A stretch of 52,383 nucleotides of DNA from Sedimentisphaerales bacterium (GCA_016926155.1 JAFGPC010000158.1:1-52383); one strand, 5' to 3'; numbered from the stretch's first letter, positions 1 through 8,944 are shown. The notes: generated from the sequence alone by a model not told the origin. Program-made: numbers and translations.

Positions 1-64
1 AAATGGAGATGCGTAAATCCTTTATCTGCCATGACTTGCTGCCATCCTCACAAAGATTCCATCC

Positions 65-331
65 GTGGATCGTTCATATCCACAGGATTATACTCTCTGG
101 TCGTTGTCATTTCAAACCTGTGAGTTTCTTTTCCAGGTTCCTGAAAACATTCAGTATCTGACCTATCCGGATGGAACCGAGGTCCAGGATCTGTTCTATC
201 TGGCGGAGCGATGGCTGAATTCCGGGGATGCAACAATTCTCGGCGCTGCGGATGTCAACGGCGACGGGAAAGTTTCGCTAGTGGATTTGCGTATTCTGAG
301 TGAGAATTGGCAAACACTGCCCTCCCCATAG
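65..331 (+). pseudogene. C-terminal remnant of a dockerin-like exported protein
   Basis: The last ~45 residues carry two Ca-binding half-repeats of the planctomycete dockerin-like type: a degenerate one (E-V-Q-D-L-F-Y-L-A-E-R-W-L) and a good one (D-V-N-G-D-G-K-V-S-L-V-D-L-R-I-L-S-E-N-W). Such pairs close large secreted proteins in this group. The ~24 residues before them match nothing I recognise. The frame is closed upstream by stops at 14-16 and 32-34, and the GTG at 65 has no Shine-Dalgarno, so there is no parent protein in frame. Either a frameshift has cut it from an upstream gene or this is a decayed end. It stops immediately before a REP-like element. The domain assignment is fairly safe; calling it a pseudogene is an inference. 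Confidence 0.5.
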
Positions 332-456
332 CATGCCCACGCAAGCGTGGGCATGGCACCCAATACCTCGAAAATAGCTTGTCGCTGGAAAAAGGGGACA
401 GGTACAACCGTCCTGACGGACGAACGTACCAGTCCCTCTTTTTCTTCTTTGTCATG
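332..456 (-). repeat. REP-like palindromic element, copy A (inverted relative to copy B)
   Basis: A perfect hairpin (CATGCCCACG / CGTGGGCATG, loop CAAG) at 332-355 is followed by an imperfect palindrome whose outer arms are GGGACAGGTAC (395-405) and GTACCAGTCCC (426-436). The loop contains a smaller GTCC-TGAC-GGAC hairpin. Read on the minus strand, the tract GAAAAAGAGGGACTGGTAC, then GTTCG, a 12-nt diverged loop, GGTTGTACCTGTCCC and a T-run match copy B near 48941-49029. It sits directly after a stop codon, as REP elements usually do. No RAYT transposase is in the window. Confidence 0.75.
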
Positions 457-491
457 CCGGGATCCAAGCCGGCTTTCGGTTTTCCGGCAGA

Positions 492-1088
492 TCAACCGGA
501 CAGGCCGGGGAAAATCCCGTATATACCCTTTCGCAGCAACATCACGGCGATCGCGGCCAGGAGCAGGCTGGCCACTTTTGACACGGCATGGGAACCGTCG
601 CTGCCCAGTATCCGGCGCCAGAAATCGGCACTGAGAAGCACTGCCCCGGCAATGATGATATTGACCGCTATCGCCGCCAGGGTAATGCCGTATCCGTGCA
701 CGCCCACGAGCATCAGGCCGGTCGTCAGTACGGCCGGGCCGGCAATCAACGGGATGCCCAGCGGGACCACACTGATCGCCTCGATCCGGCGGGCAATCTT
801 GACGCCGCTGATCAGATCCAGCGTAGCGATGATAAACAGAAGGACGCCGCCGGCGACCATGAAATCGTACATGGTGATTCCCAGCATGCGAAACAAGCCC
901 CGACCCACAAATACGAAGACAACAGCGACGGCCATGGCCGTCAGCACTGACTGCCACACGGTCCGCTTACGCGTCGCATGTTCCATATTTTCAGTCAGGC
1001 TCAAAAAAATGGGCAAGATGCCGATAGCGTCCACCGCCACGAACATCGGCACAAACGCCAGCCCAAACTCTCGCAGTACATCGACCAT
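492..1088 (-). CDS. MarC family integral membrane protein
   Basis: A 198-residue protein with about six hydrophobic helices and the family's usual opening (F-V-P-M-F-V-A-V-D-A-I-G-I-L-P-I-F) and core (G-I-P-L-I-A-G-P-A-V-L-T-T). MarC/UPF0056 proteins sit in the inner membrane and are suspected small-molecule transporters or permeases; their substrate is unknown, and the old link to antibiotic resistance was withdrawn. The start at 1088 was chosen because GGAGGT lies 4 bases upstream and the protein then begins M-V-D-V-L-R, as homologues do; longer reading frames upstream lack a site. It is followed by no clear terminator. The family call is secure, the role unknown. Confidence 0.88.
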   Translation of the reverse strand: MVDVLREFGLAFVPMFVAVDAIGILPIFLSLTENMEHATRKRTVWQSVLTAMAVAVVFVFVGRGLFRMLGITMYDFMVAGGVLLFIIATLDLISGVKIARRIEAISVVPLGIPLIAGPAVLTTGLMLVGVHGYGITLAAIAVNIIIAGAVLLSADFWRRILGSDGSHAVSKVASLLLAAIAVMLLRKGIYGIFPGLSG

Positions 1089-1181
1089 AGGACCTCCGTC
1101 AATCCACCATCCGGCACATTTACCATTTGTCTTTCTTTTCATCCCGGTCCGGAAACAGGCGGGATCCACCGGATCGACGGA

Positions 1182-1697
1182 TTATTTTTTCTCCTCTTTT
1201 TCCGTATTCTTTTGTACCGGTTTTGGAGCTGTAGTCGGTTTTGTTTCGGTCTTTTGGGTAGTCGTTTGTCGGCGTTTCATCAATGCTTCGGAGCGTTTTT
1301 TAAGCTGTTCCTGCATCTGTTCCTGGCGCTTTTGATAGGATTGAATCTGATCATCCAGCTCTTTTTGCTTGCGGTCAATGATTTTCTGGAGGGCTTCGAC
1401 GGTTTTGGCGGCTTTTTCCGACTTGGCCAGAGCCAGGACTTTTCTTAGTTCATCAATCTCTGCGCCAAATTCTTGTTTCTTCTGCTCGATCATTTTTTCC
1501 ATCTGCTGCAATTGCGTATTCATTATCCGGGCCGTATCCATACTTCGTGAATTTCGTGACCGGGCAGGCAATGCCGCTCTGACAGGCGCTGAGGACCGTC
1601 GTACGGTCTGAGGTTGTGTTGATTTGTCCTGAGCTGGAACGAGAACGGTTAAAGATAGGATGAAAAACACAATAATAAATAACATGACTCGTTTCAT
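1182..1697 (-). CDS. exported coiled-coil protein, unknown function
   Basis: A 171-residue protein with an N-terminal signal peptide (hydrophobic residues ~4-20, cleavage likely after V-P-A-Q). A long heptad-rich, charged helix follows at about residues 55-140 (many E, K, Q with regularly spaced L, I and M), then a Lys/Thr/Pro/Glu tail. The overall look is of a periplasmic coiled-coil spacer protein, loosely OmpH/Skp-like, but I see no diagnostic motif and do not assign a family. GGAG stands about 8 bases before the ATG. It is upstream of and co-oriented with marC, 93 bases apart, so the two may share a transcript. Confidence 0.7.
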   Translation of the reverse strand: MKRVMLFIIVFFILSLTVLVPAQDKSTQPQTVRRSSAPVRAALPARSRNSRSMDTARIMNTQLQQMEKMIEQKKQEFGAEIDELRKVLALAKSEKAAKTVEALQKIIDRKQKELDDQIQSYQKRQEQMQEQLKKRSEALMKRRQTTTQKTETKPTTAPKPVQKNTEKEEKK

Positions 1698-1938
1698 ATT
1701 TGATCTCCAGTTCTGTTTTTTCTTACCCTATACGTTTCACTATATATACGACAAATTCCGCGTACGTCTTACACAATTTAGCCTCCCGTGATTCATATAT
1801 CTACTGAAAACCTATCATAATTCTTCTTTACGTGCACCCTTTGCCTACAGAACCTGAGACAGTTTTTTCTGGAAAGATGCCAGATGAAAGAGTACATAGA
1901 ACCGAATTCTGAATAAGCATGCTAAGGAAGTAACAGGC

Positions 1939-2556
1939 ATGAGAGCCAAAAAATCAACAGAAGCCGTGATTTTTGACCTGGGGCGAGTACTGGTGGATGT
2001 AGATATTCACAAGCTCAGTCGGAATGTGCTGGCCCGGCTGCCGGAGGAAGATCCGGAGCAGGTAGTGGAACAGATCATGAAGGATGATCTGATGGTTCGG
2101 TATAATACCGGTCGTATCAGTTCGGAGAAATTTCATACCTCACTGTGCGAGAAGTTCGGTCTTACCGTCGGATTTGAGGAATTCGCCCGGCTCTGGTGCG
2201 GGATTTTTAGCCCAATGAACGGTATGGAAGAGATCGTGCGTCGGCTGGAACGCAATGTCAGGTTGGGTCTTTTATCCGATACTGATCCGTTACACTGGGA
2301 TTACCTCTCCGGCAATTTTCCCTTTTTATCCGTCTTTTCCCAACCCACCCTCAGTTATCAGGTTGGTGTAATGAAACCGCACAAGGAAATTTATCTCCAG
2401 GCAAGCCGGCATGTCGATACGCCTGTGGAAAAATGCCTCTATATAGACGATCTTTCCCACAACGTATTTGGCGCGAAGGCCGTCGGAATGCAGGCCGTGC
2501 AATTTACCGGGCCGGACCGGCTTGACATCTTATTACAGGAATTAGACCTGCTGTAA
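1939..2556 (+). CDS. HAD-IA family phosphatase (YihX-like)
   Basis: A 205-residue haloacid-dehalogenase hydrolase. Motif I is I-F-D-L-G-R-V-L-V-D-V-D (nucleophile Asp13; the usual second Asp is Gly, as in E. coli YihX, whose motif is F-D-L-G-N-V-I-V-D-I-D). Motif II is L-L-S-D-T, motif III the Lys of V-M-K-P-H-K-E-I-Y, and motif IV Y-I-D-D-L-S-H-N. A helical cap lies between motifs I and II. YihX hydrolyses alpha-glucose-1-phosphate and other sugar phosphates, so a cytoplasmic sugar-phosphate phosphatase is likely, but the substrate cannot be read from sequence. The ATG is preceded by AAGGAAG about 10 bases upstream. It is a stand-alone gene, convergent with the next one. Confidence 0.85.
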   Translation: MRAKKSTEAVIFDLGRVLVDVDIHKLSRNVLARLPEEDPEQVVEQIMKDDLMVRYNTGRISSEKFHTSLCEKFGLTVGFEEFARLWCGIFSPMNGMEEIVRRLERNVRLGLLSDTDPLHWDYLSGNFPFLSVFSQPTLSYQVGVMKPHKEIYLQASRHVDTPVEKCLYIDDLSHNVFGAKAVGMQAVQFTGPDRLDILLQELDLL

Positions 2557-2578
2557 AAGGGCGAAACTACTCATACCC

Positions 2579-3601
2579 TTACGCCAGATATTCTTTCATC
2601 ATGGCCAGATATCGTATGCAGGTTTCTTCCATATCGCCGGGATACTTATCCTGCTCGATGGACAGGAATCCCTCAAATTGAATCGCCTTGAGCGAATCGC
2701 AGATCGCCTTGAAGTCCATCACGCCATGACCGATATGCACAAATTGCCGCATTGCCCCGTCGATATCCCGCATATGCAGATTCATCAGGCGGGGGCCGGC
2801 TTTGTGTACGGCCACAGGGGGATATTCCCGCTGCAGGAGGGTCCAGCCTACATCGAGATTGAGCCCGAGAGCCGGATCGCGGATCGCATCCCACAAGCGC
2901 AGGAAGGCAGTCGTATCCGGGATAATGGTATGGGTGTGGTGCTCGATGCTCATTTTCATTTTCTGAGCTTTGGCCCGTTCCAGGCAGGCTTTGGTCGTAT
3001 CGATATATTGGGCCCAGATCCGGTCCCAGTCGAAATCGGCGGTCATATTGATATGATATTTCTGATCCGGCTGCGGATTGGGCATTTCATAATACCGTGG
3101 GATGTAGCCCTGGCCCTGGCCCAACTCGCGGGGCCAGGGTGCAACGATATTGACGACGGGAGCGTTGAATTTTCTGCCGATTTTGCAGCCGGTTTCAAAA
3201 TAGTCCAGGTTTCTTTTACGCTCGTCCGGATTGAGACTGGAAAGGCCTTCCACAACCGGTTGAAAGAGAACAAATTGCGAGACCTGCAGTTTCCATCGGT
3301 CTAACTGCTTCTGGATCCGGTTAATGGTCGGCCCGGTCCAATAGTTCGTGATATCGTCCCGTCCCAGCAGGATCAGCTCGATACCGTCAAAGCCAATCCG
3401 GCCGATGAGTTCGATCGCTTCTTCCGGGTTTGTACCCGCGGCAAAGCTGTGAAAACACCAGCTTGTACAGCCAATTTTAGGACCGCTTCTTTCTTTGGAT
3501 TCGACGGCAAACAAGCTGGGAGCAAGTCCGGACGAGGTTACTGCAGCCAATACACCTGCGGTCTTTATAAAGTCACGTCTATAAAACGAACTGTTTTTCA
3601 T
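2579..3601 (-). CDS. Tat-exported sugar phosphate isomerase/epimerase-like TIM-barrel protein
   Basis: A 340-residue protein of the xylose-isomerase-like TIM-barrel (AP endonuclease 2) superfamily. A twin-arginine signal (R-R-D-F-I-K-T-A-G-V-L-A-A) occupies residues ~8-32, so it is exported folded. Barrel landmarks are I-G-C-T-S-W-C-F at the first strand, G-F-D-G-I-E-L-I, S-I-E-H-H (metal-binding Glu/His), L-D-V-G-W-T, L-H-M-R-D-I-D and L-S-I-E-Q-D near the end. Planctomycetes encode many of these; they act on sugars or inositols and need a divalent metal. AGGAGGG lies 8 bases before the ATG. The neighbour at 3626 is co-oriented, 24 bases upstream, also exported and perhaps in the same operon. 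The exact substrate is unknown. Confidence 0.85.
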   Translation of the reverse strand: MKNSSFYRRDFIKTAGVLAAVTSSGLAPSLFAVESKERSGPKIGCTSWCFHSFAAGTNPEEAIELIGRIGFDGIELILLGRDDITNYWTGPTINRIQKQLDRWKLQVSQFVLFQPVVEGLSSLNPDERKRNLDYFETGCKIGRKFNAPVVNIVAPWPRELGQGQGYIPRYYEMPNPQPDQKYHINMTADFDWDRIWAQYIDTTKACLERAKAQKMKMSIEHHTHTIIPDTTAFLRLWDAIRDPALGLNLDVGWTLLQREYPPVAVHKAGPRLMNLHMRDIDGAMRQFVHIGHGVMDFKAICDSLKAIQFEGFLSIEQDKYPGDMEETCIRYLAMMKEYLA

Positions 3602-3625
3602 TTCAATACCCTCCTGTACTACGGA

Positions 3626-4678
3626 CTATTCTTCTAACGGGATCACGGATAGTGTATATGGTTTGTCAAATGTGGTATTTACAATGCCGGGAAAGGGCCA
3701 GTCCATGTTTGAGACAATTACCTCGTTGTCGCGTACAATCGCTTCACAGGGTTGATCGAGGCTTCCCCCGATCCCATCGGTATCGCCATTTCTGGCCAAT
3801 GTTTTGACTTTGCCGTCCAGGGTAACCACTTGAATGGCATTCTGGATCATATCCGCCACATAGATGGCGTTCGTACCTTTATCATAAAACAGGCCGTCGG
3901 CGCATTTCATTTTCGGATCGTTCACCCAAATGCTATTGGAAATGACATTACCTTGGTTATCGAATTGGAGCTTATGAATCGTGCCGTCAGAGAAATTTCC
4001 GATGTAGAGGTTGCCGCTCGGATCGAAACACAAGCCGTCCGCACCATATCCAATATCGATGTTATGTGATTCTATCGTAGCGATTAGATGCGGATCCTCT
4101 CGAACCGGGCTTTTTAGTGTAATACCCTCCTCACCGATCCGAAATCGCAGTACCCCGCTGACCAACGGCTCAGACCCGGGAACCATAACAGAATCACTGA
4201 TATATAAATAACCATTACGTATAACAACAGCGTTAGCAACATTCAGACCAGATGCCACGACTTGGGCCTGAATAGGCTTGCCGTTTTTGATCTCGATTCG
4301 CATAACGCGTGATTTTTCATGGCTGTTATCGCCAAACTGATTATCGGCATAATATACATCCCCCGAAGGCGCCAGGCAGATTCCCATCGGACCGGCCCTG
4401 CCGGAGTCGGGATGAGCGGGAGGAGTGAAGAATCGTGTCACTTTATTATCCGCTGAGACCTTCATGATTTCGGCAGGTACGGAGATGTCGTTATAGTTCG
4501 GTACCGACAACAGAAAACTGCCGTCGGCAAACATCGCCATGGCATCCGGCGTGTTGCAGTAGTCCGGCAGTTCCACCAGTAATTCGGTCTTTGCCAGCCC
4601 CCGAGAACCGCACCCCGTTATGGCACAAAGTCCAAAACCGACAAGACTCACGTACAGAGTAACTTTCTGCCTTCTCAT
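3626..4678 (-). CDS. exported SMP-30/NHL-type beta-propeller lipoprotein
   Basis: A 350-residue protein with a lipoprotein signal (M-R-R-Q-K-V, hydrophobic stretch, A-I-T-G-C with Cys23) and then a six-bladed propeller of SMP-30/gluconolactonase/NHL type. Repeated blade signatures are G-I-C-L-A-P-S-G-D-V-Y-Y-A-D, G-L-C-F-D-P-S-G-N-L-Y-I-G-N and G-L-F-Y-D-K-G-T-N-A-I-Y-V-A-D. Family members are Ca-dependent lactonases or ligand-binding propellers; here a membrane-anchored sugar lactonase is plausible. The ATG at 4678 was preferred over 4717 because AGGAG lies ~9 bases before it and the signal peptide then has normal length. It probably forms an operon with the isomerase downstream. Confidence 0.8.
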   Translation of the reverse strand: MRRQKVTLYVSLVGFGLCAITGCGSRGLAKTELLVELPDYCNTPDAMAMFADGSFLLSVPNYNDISVPAEIMKVSADNKVTRFFTPPAHPDSGRAGPMGICLAPSGDVYYADNQFGDNSHEKSRVMRIEIKNGKPIQAQVVASGLNVANAVVIRNGYLYISDSVMVPGSEPLVSGVLRFRIGEEGITLKSPVREDPHLIATIESHNIDIGYGADGLCFDPSGNLYIGNFSDGTIHKLQFDNQGNVISNSIWVNDPKMKCADGLFYDKGTNAIYVADMIQNAIQVVTLDGKVKTLARNGDTDGIGGSLDQPCEAIVRDNEVIVSNMDWPFPGIVNTTFDKPYTLSVIPLEE

Positions 4679-4784
4679 AGCATCTTCTCCTATTGAAATA
4701 CTGTTTGTAACTGGCATCCTAGTGTAGAATGAGTGCTAAACAGAATCAATAGAATTCCGAATTGTCGGTACAGGGAGATTCCAT

Positions 4785-4976
4785 ATGAAATGGGAATATA
4801 AGGTTTTAAAGTTGGAAGCGACCGGGTTTTTCGGCGGAAAAGTGGATGCGGAAGCGTTCGAGGGTTATATGAACAATCTGGGGCGGAATGGCTGGGAACT
4901 GGTAACGGCGTTCGATACGAACCAGTCGTACGGCCAGACTCGTGATGTGGTTGCTGTCTTTAAACGGCAAAGGTGA
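4785..4976 (+). CDS. DUF4177 small protein
   Basis: A 63-residue protein matching the DUF4177 pattern: M-K-W-E-Y-K-V at the start, a central L-N-x-L-G-x-x-G-W-E-L-V, and a final beta strand (V-V-A-V-F-K-R). Members are tiny cytoplasmic alpha/beta proteins of unknown function found in many phyla. GGGAG stands ~7 bases before the ATG. Divergent from the beta-propeller gene upstream and convergent with the membrane protein gene downstream, which starts its stop codon 5 bases later. Confidence 0.8.
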   Translation: MKWEYKVLKLEATGFFGGKVDAEAFEGYMNNLGRNGWELVTAFDTNQSYGQTRDVVAVFKRQR

Positions 4977-4981
4977 TCATT

Positions 4982-5611
4982 CTATCCGACATGCAGCCAA
5001 TCGGGCAAGGGAATGAGATTCTGCCGTAGTAACAGGATGATCAGGATAATGGCGGCTACAGCAAAGATCGACCACTTGATAACCAAAGGCAGCAATCGCT
5101 TCTGGCGGCAGTGAGGCCCGCCGGTGGCCTGCGCCAGCATACCGCCGGCATCGATACGTTCGGGAGAAATCTTACGGAATAGACGATAAAGGCTTCGAAT
5201 CAACATGAACGCGATCAGGGTAAGGATCCAGCAAACACTCCAGAACAAAACGTATCCCAGCGTGGCGCCTACTCCTACAGCACCGATTGAGATTGCCATC
5301 AAACCCCACAAAGGCAGACGTGCCCAGAATCCTTCCTCCATCTCATAAACACGAGCCCGGCGCTCCATGAGCTCGACTTTGGTGGCGCTTAGAATTTCAC
5401 TGGAAACCTGTTTGTCCCCGGACTTGACTTCCGAATCACTCAAGGCCAACAGCGGGGCATGCTCCTTGACGTATTGCCGTTCCTCTTCCAACTGGACCAG
5501 AGCGTTGGCCCGCTCGGTGAACACGGCCAACAGGGCGATAATAATGCCCGAAACCGCCCCCACCAGGGCCAGATACTGAATCACCCTCTTGTCTTCAATA
5601 CGTACCCGCAT
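4982..5611 (-). CDS. multi-pass membrane protein, unknown function
   Basis: A 209-residue protein with four likely transmembrane segments: about residues 12-32, 98-120, 122-145 and 178-198. A charged, probably coiled loop (E-E-E-R-Q-Y-V-K-E-H ... E-L-M-E-R-R-A-R-V) lies between the first and second. No motif I recognise. The start codon lacks a strong Shine-Dalgarno (GAAAG only). Shares its 3' end region with the DUF4177 gene in a tail-to-tail arrangement and has no co-oriented partner. I give no function. Confidence 0.65.
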   Translation of the reverse strand: MRVRIEDKRVIQYLALVGAVSGIIIALLAVFTERANALVQLEEERQYVKEHAPLLALSDSEVKSGDKQVSSEILSATKVELMERRARVYEMEEGFWARLPLWGLMAISIGAVGVGATLGYVLFWSVCWILTLIAFMLIRSLYRLFRKISPERIDAGGMLAQATGGPHCRQKRLLPLVIKWSIFAVAAIILIILLLRQNLIPLPDWLHVG

Positions 5612-5876
5612 TTATTTCTTTCGTCCTTATCTTATCATCCACCCTATATCAGGCGCACCGTCCCGATATGGTTATCCAAAGAAAGCATAAGAAACATTCC
5701 CAGGGGATGACAAATAAAATGATGCAAAGGTAAAAGATTATTCAATCCAACAATCCTTGGTCTTATAAAATCTTAAAATCCATCCCATTTCCCATGATGA
5801 AAGAAAATCGATCTCTTGGTTGCACCTTTCTCTCGATATCGATAGACTCTGAGACAATTACAGGAAAGGATTGGTT

Positions 5877-6194
5877 ATGTTGATTGTGCATGTGTTTGTA
5901 GAAGTCAAGTCGGATCAGGTCGAGGCGTTCAAACTGGCCACGCTGGAAAATGCTCAGAATAGTATCAAGGAACCGGGAATTGCCCGTTTTGATGTGGTAC
6001 AGCAACAGGATGATCCAACCCGGTTTGTGCTTGTGGAAGTGTATCGTACGGCAGAGGATCCGGCCAGACACAAAGAAACGAACCATTATCAGAAATGGCG
6101 CACCACTGTTACTGACATGATGGCTTCACCCAGAAGCAGCATCAAATACAACAACATCTTTCCCGACGAAAATAGTTGGGATATAAGCCAATAG
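5877..6194 (+). CDS. antibiotic biosynthesis monooxygenase (ABM) domain protein
   Basis: A 105-residue ferredoxin-like fold protein of the ABM/quinol monooxygenase family (LsrG and YgiN are relatives). Signs are the strand [11 protein letters not shown], then [20 protein letters not shown] and [10 protein letters not shown]. These cofactor-free dimers oxidise quinols or isomerise small oxo-compounds. The ATG at 5877 has AGGAAAGG about 7 bases upstream; an in-frame TTG two codons earlier is less likely. The iron-alcohol-dehydrogenase gene starts 8 bases after the stop, so the two form an operon and probably act on the same small aldehyde, ketone or quinone. Confidence 0.8.
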   Translation: MLIVHVFVEVKSDQVEAFKLATLENAQNSIKEPGIARFDVVQQQDDPTRFVLVEVYRTAEDPARHKETNHYQKWRTTVTDMMASPRSSIKYNNIFPDENSWDISQ

Positions 6195-6202
6195 AGAGCA
6201 AT

Positions 6203-7354
6203 ATGCGGTTTGAATTCGCTACGGCAAATCGGATTCTTTTCGGCGTCGATAGTATTCGTCAGCTCGGAGATATTGCTTTCAAATACGGCAATACTGCACT
6301 CGTATTGACCGGTCCCAACCCACAGCGGATTCAGCATGTTCTCGATGATATCACTAGTCAGAACCTGAAACATACCCTTGTACATATCTCCACCGAGCCT
6401 ACAATCGATATGATTATCCGGGTAACCGAAACGGCTCGGAAGAAGCCGTTTCAAATCGTGATCGGTATCGGCGGGGGCAGTGTGCTTGATGCGGGAAAAG
6501 CGGTCGCGGCCTTACTGACCAATCCGGGCGATCTAATGGATTACTTGGAGGTCATAGGAAAAGGCAAACCACTGGTGCATATTCCGCTACCCTATATTGC
6601 GATCCCAACAACGGCCGGCACCGGGGCGGAAGTAACGCGCAATGCCGTGCTCAAAGCCACCGACCAGAAGGTTAAGGTCTCGATGCGCAGCCCCCTGATG
6701 CTGCCGAAAATCGCCCTGATCGATCCGACATTAACCTACTCCATGCCGCCACTGGTCACTGCAAGTACCGGGTTGGACGCGCTCACGCAGCTCATGGAAT
6801 CCTTTGTATCCGCGAGGGCCAATCCGCTTACAGACGCTATCTGCAGGGAAGGATTAACCAGAGCGTCACAGGCTTTATTGAAAGCATATAAAAATAGCAA
6901 TGATACGGCTGCCCGAGAAGACATGGCCTTGGCCGGTCTTTTCGGAGGTTTGGCTCTGGCCAACGCCGGGCTTGGCGCCGTACACGGCTTTGCCGGGCCT
7001 CTGGGAGGAATGATTGATGCGCCGCACGGGGTGATCTGTGCCCGATTGCTGCCGCATGTGATGGCAGCTAATGTGGCGGCACTGCTTTCGCAAACCGGTC
7101 CGGAATCGGCACGCCGGTTTGAAGAAATCGCTCACATTGTAACAGGCAATTCATCGGCAAGAGCTATTGATGCCGTAGAATGGATCGGGGCACTGTGTGA
7201 ACAGCTCCAGGTTCCGTCTCTACGCGAGTTTGGTCTGACTAAACAGGATATTTCTGCCGTCGTATCAAAGGCTCAACAAACCAGCAGCATGAAAGGCAAT
7301 CCCATCGCTTTGACCGAACAGGAGTTGACCGCTATTCTCACAGCAAGCCTGTAA
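6203..7354 (+). CDS. iron-containing alcohol dehydrogenase family protein with altered metal site
   Basis: A 383-residue group III alcohol dehydrogenase: an N-terminal NAD-binding domain (G-I-G-G-G-S-V-L-D-A-G-K at ~residues 90-101; I-A-I-P-T-T-A-G-T-G-A-E) and a C-terminal helical metal domain. In FucO the iron ligands are Asp196, His200, His263 and His277. Here the matching positions read D192 (G-L-D-A-L-T-Q), Q196, H261 (G-A-V-H-G-F-A-G) and H275 (A-P-H-G), so one ligand His is Gln, and the nearby His267 equivalent is Gly265. The whole G-L-A-L-A-N-A-G-L-G-A-V-H stretch suggests a distinct subfamily rather than random decay. It follows the ABM gene by 8 bases. Substrate unknown. Confidence 0.82.
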   Translation: MRFEFATANRILFGVDSIRQLGDIAFKYGNTALVLTGPNPQRIQHVLDDITSQNLKHTLVHISTEPTIDMIIRVTETARKKPFQIVIGIGGGSVLDAGKAVAALLTNPGDLMDYLEVIGKGKPLVHIPLPYIAIPTTAGTGAEVTRNAVLKATDQKVKVSMRSPLMLPKIALIDPTLTYSMPPLVTASTGLDALTQLMESFVSARANPLTDAICREGLTRASQALLKAYKNSNDTAAREDMALAGLFGGLALANAGLGAVHGFAGPLGGMIDAPHGVICARLLPHVMAANVAALLSQTGPESARRFEEIAHIVTGNSSARAIDAVEWIGALCEQLQVPSLREFGLTKQDISAVVSKAQQTSSMKGNPIALTEQELTAILTASL

Positions 7355-7377
7355 CTTTTTTCTGACATTCATTCTGC

Positions 7378-8766
7378 TCACACAGTGGCCCGTTTGCTCT
7401 TTCGTTGAAATACGGATTCTTTTTCCCGTTTGAACTCCACCCCTCTACCGGTGACGATTTCCTTTTCATCCATGACGAATTCGACATGCTGGATCAGGGC
7501 CCAGGCGCTGTTGTCCCACCGCATCTGATGGCCTCTCTGGTGTGCCTGCTTTTCCATCCGCAGGCGTTTGGATTTGTTGAAAGCCAGATAATCCAGAGCT
7601 TGTGCGATCTGCTCGATCGACGGCTCGCCCGGGTCGACCAGAATACCGCGAGCGAACCGGCCTATGATCAATCCCGGAGGGCAACTCTTGTTTGAATGAA
7701 TCAGCTCACAGGCATACCGGAATTTGGTGGCGATTGCGGCCCGCCCCGAACCCACCGTATCGGCGAGAATGCCGCTGGACATCTGTTCCATATTCAGATA
7801 GGGTAGAACCATCACGTTCGTTGCCGAATACAATTTAAGCAGCGCCGCCTCATCCAGAAACGTATCCAGAAAGACAATGTCATTATCAAAAATATCGACC
7901 TGTGCCAGATCGGCGACACGACACCACCGCACATTCGCCTTCTGCAGGGCGGTCTCAATTTCGGCCATAAACTGACGATAAGGCACTCTTCCTTCGGTTT
8001 TGACAAATTCCGGATGGCATTGGCCCGCAATCAGATAGAGCGACTGTCGGCGTTGTTTTTCCGTCAAGGATTCGTTTATAAACTTCCCATATCCACGAAT
8101 TCCATAAGGTATCCCCTTGCCGGGCGATAGAAGACCGAGGGTGGTGGCCAGAAAGGTGTCCTTAAGCCCCAATTCAGTTTTAATCGCCAGCCGGTCATAC
8201 TGAGAAGAGTGGCTCATCCGAATACCATGATCAATATGCTTAAGCTTAACATGCTCAATCCCATAGAGATCGGATTCAAGGATGTCGATGGCACATTCGG
8301 TAGTTACAATCAGACCGTCGCTATAGCGGGCCAGATCGATAATCGTTTGCCGTTGATACTCATCCGGCTGATCTAGCACGGTATGCAGATAGACCAGACT
8401 GGTGATCCCCTTGTCACGAAAGGCCCGGGTCATATTGACAAAATTGGTTCCACGACAATCGTTTCCATTCTCATCTGGGTCCAGGCCATACTCATGCTGA
8501 AGCAGCACCACTGTCGGATTGGTTCCCTCGCGGGCTCGGGCGATGATATCCCGAATCGCGTACTGCCAGGAAGTCGGTTCATATTGCCGAATGACCAGAT
8601 CGACGGGAATATGATACGGGCCATGATGATTATCAATGGCTGCTACTCGAATATGACCGATTTCGCCGGTAAAAAGTTCCAGGGCGTTGGCCAGATCGCG
8701 GCTGAACGTCCCGATACCACAGCGCCGAGGCGGATAGGTACTGACAATTCGTATATTAAAGGCCAC
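7378..8766 (-). CDS. glycosyltransferase family 4-like protein
   Basis: A 462-residue GT-B glycosyltransferase. The N-terminal domain opens with the donor/acceptor loop I-V-S-T-Y-P-P-R-R-C-G-I-G-T-F-S-R-D-L, typical of GT4 mannosyl- or glucosyltransferases. The C-terminal Rossmann domain has L-G-L-L-S-P-G-K-G-I-P-Y-G and the sugar-nucleotide-binding patch V-M-V-L-P-Y-L-N-M-E-Q-M-S-S-G-I-L-A-D-T-V-G-S-G. GT4 enzymes retain anomeric configuration and work at the cytoplasmic face. The GTG start has GAGGAG 8 bases upstream. The last ~25 residues are basic and low-complexity. It is a single gene facing the ADH gene. Donor and acceptor are unknown; trehalose-synthase-like or mannan-type roles are possible. 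Confidence 0.8.
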   Translation of the reverse strand: MAFNIRIVSTYPPRRCGIGTFSRDLANALELFTGEIGHIRVAAIDNHHGPYHIPVDLVIRQYEPTSWQYAIRDIIARAREGTNPTVVLLQHEYGLDPDENGNDCRGTNFVNMTRAFRDKGITSLVYLHTVLDQPDEYQRQTIIDLARYSDGLIVTTECAIDILESDLYGIEHVKLKHIDHGIRMSHSSQYDRLAIKTELGLKDTFLATTLGLLSPGKGIPYGIRGYGKFINESLTEKQRRQSLYLIAGQCHPEFVKTEGRVPYRQFMAEIETALQKANVRWCRVADLAQVDIFDNDIVFLDTFLDEAALLKLYSATNVMVLPYLNMEQMSSGILADTVGSGRAAIATKFRYACELIHSNKSCPPGLIIGRFARGILVDPGEPSIEQIAQALDYLAFNKSKRLRMEKQAHQRGHQMRWDNSAWALIQHVEFVMDEKEIVTGRGVEFKREKESVFQRKSKRATV

Positions 8767-8944
8767 TCTGTTTCTCCTCTTTTAAGTTTCCGGTCCTATT
8801 TCCCACTGTTCAATCCATCGCCCTTTTCACCTCGTTGAATAGAACTGAAATTTTATTGTACCCGATTTTTCTGTGAATCGCCATTGTTCTTCCCGGTTCA
8901 CATGTTATCTCTTTCTATCTTTTACTGGAAAAATGGCTTGGGAG

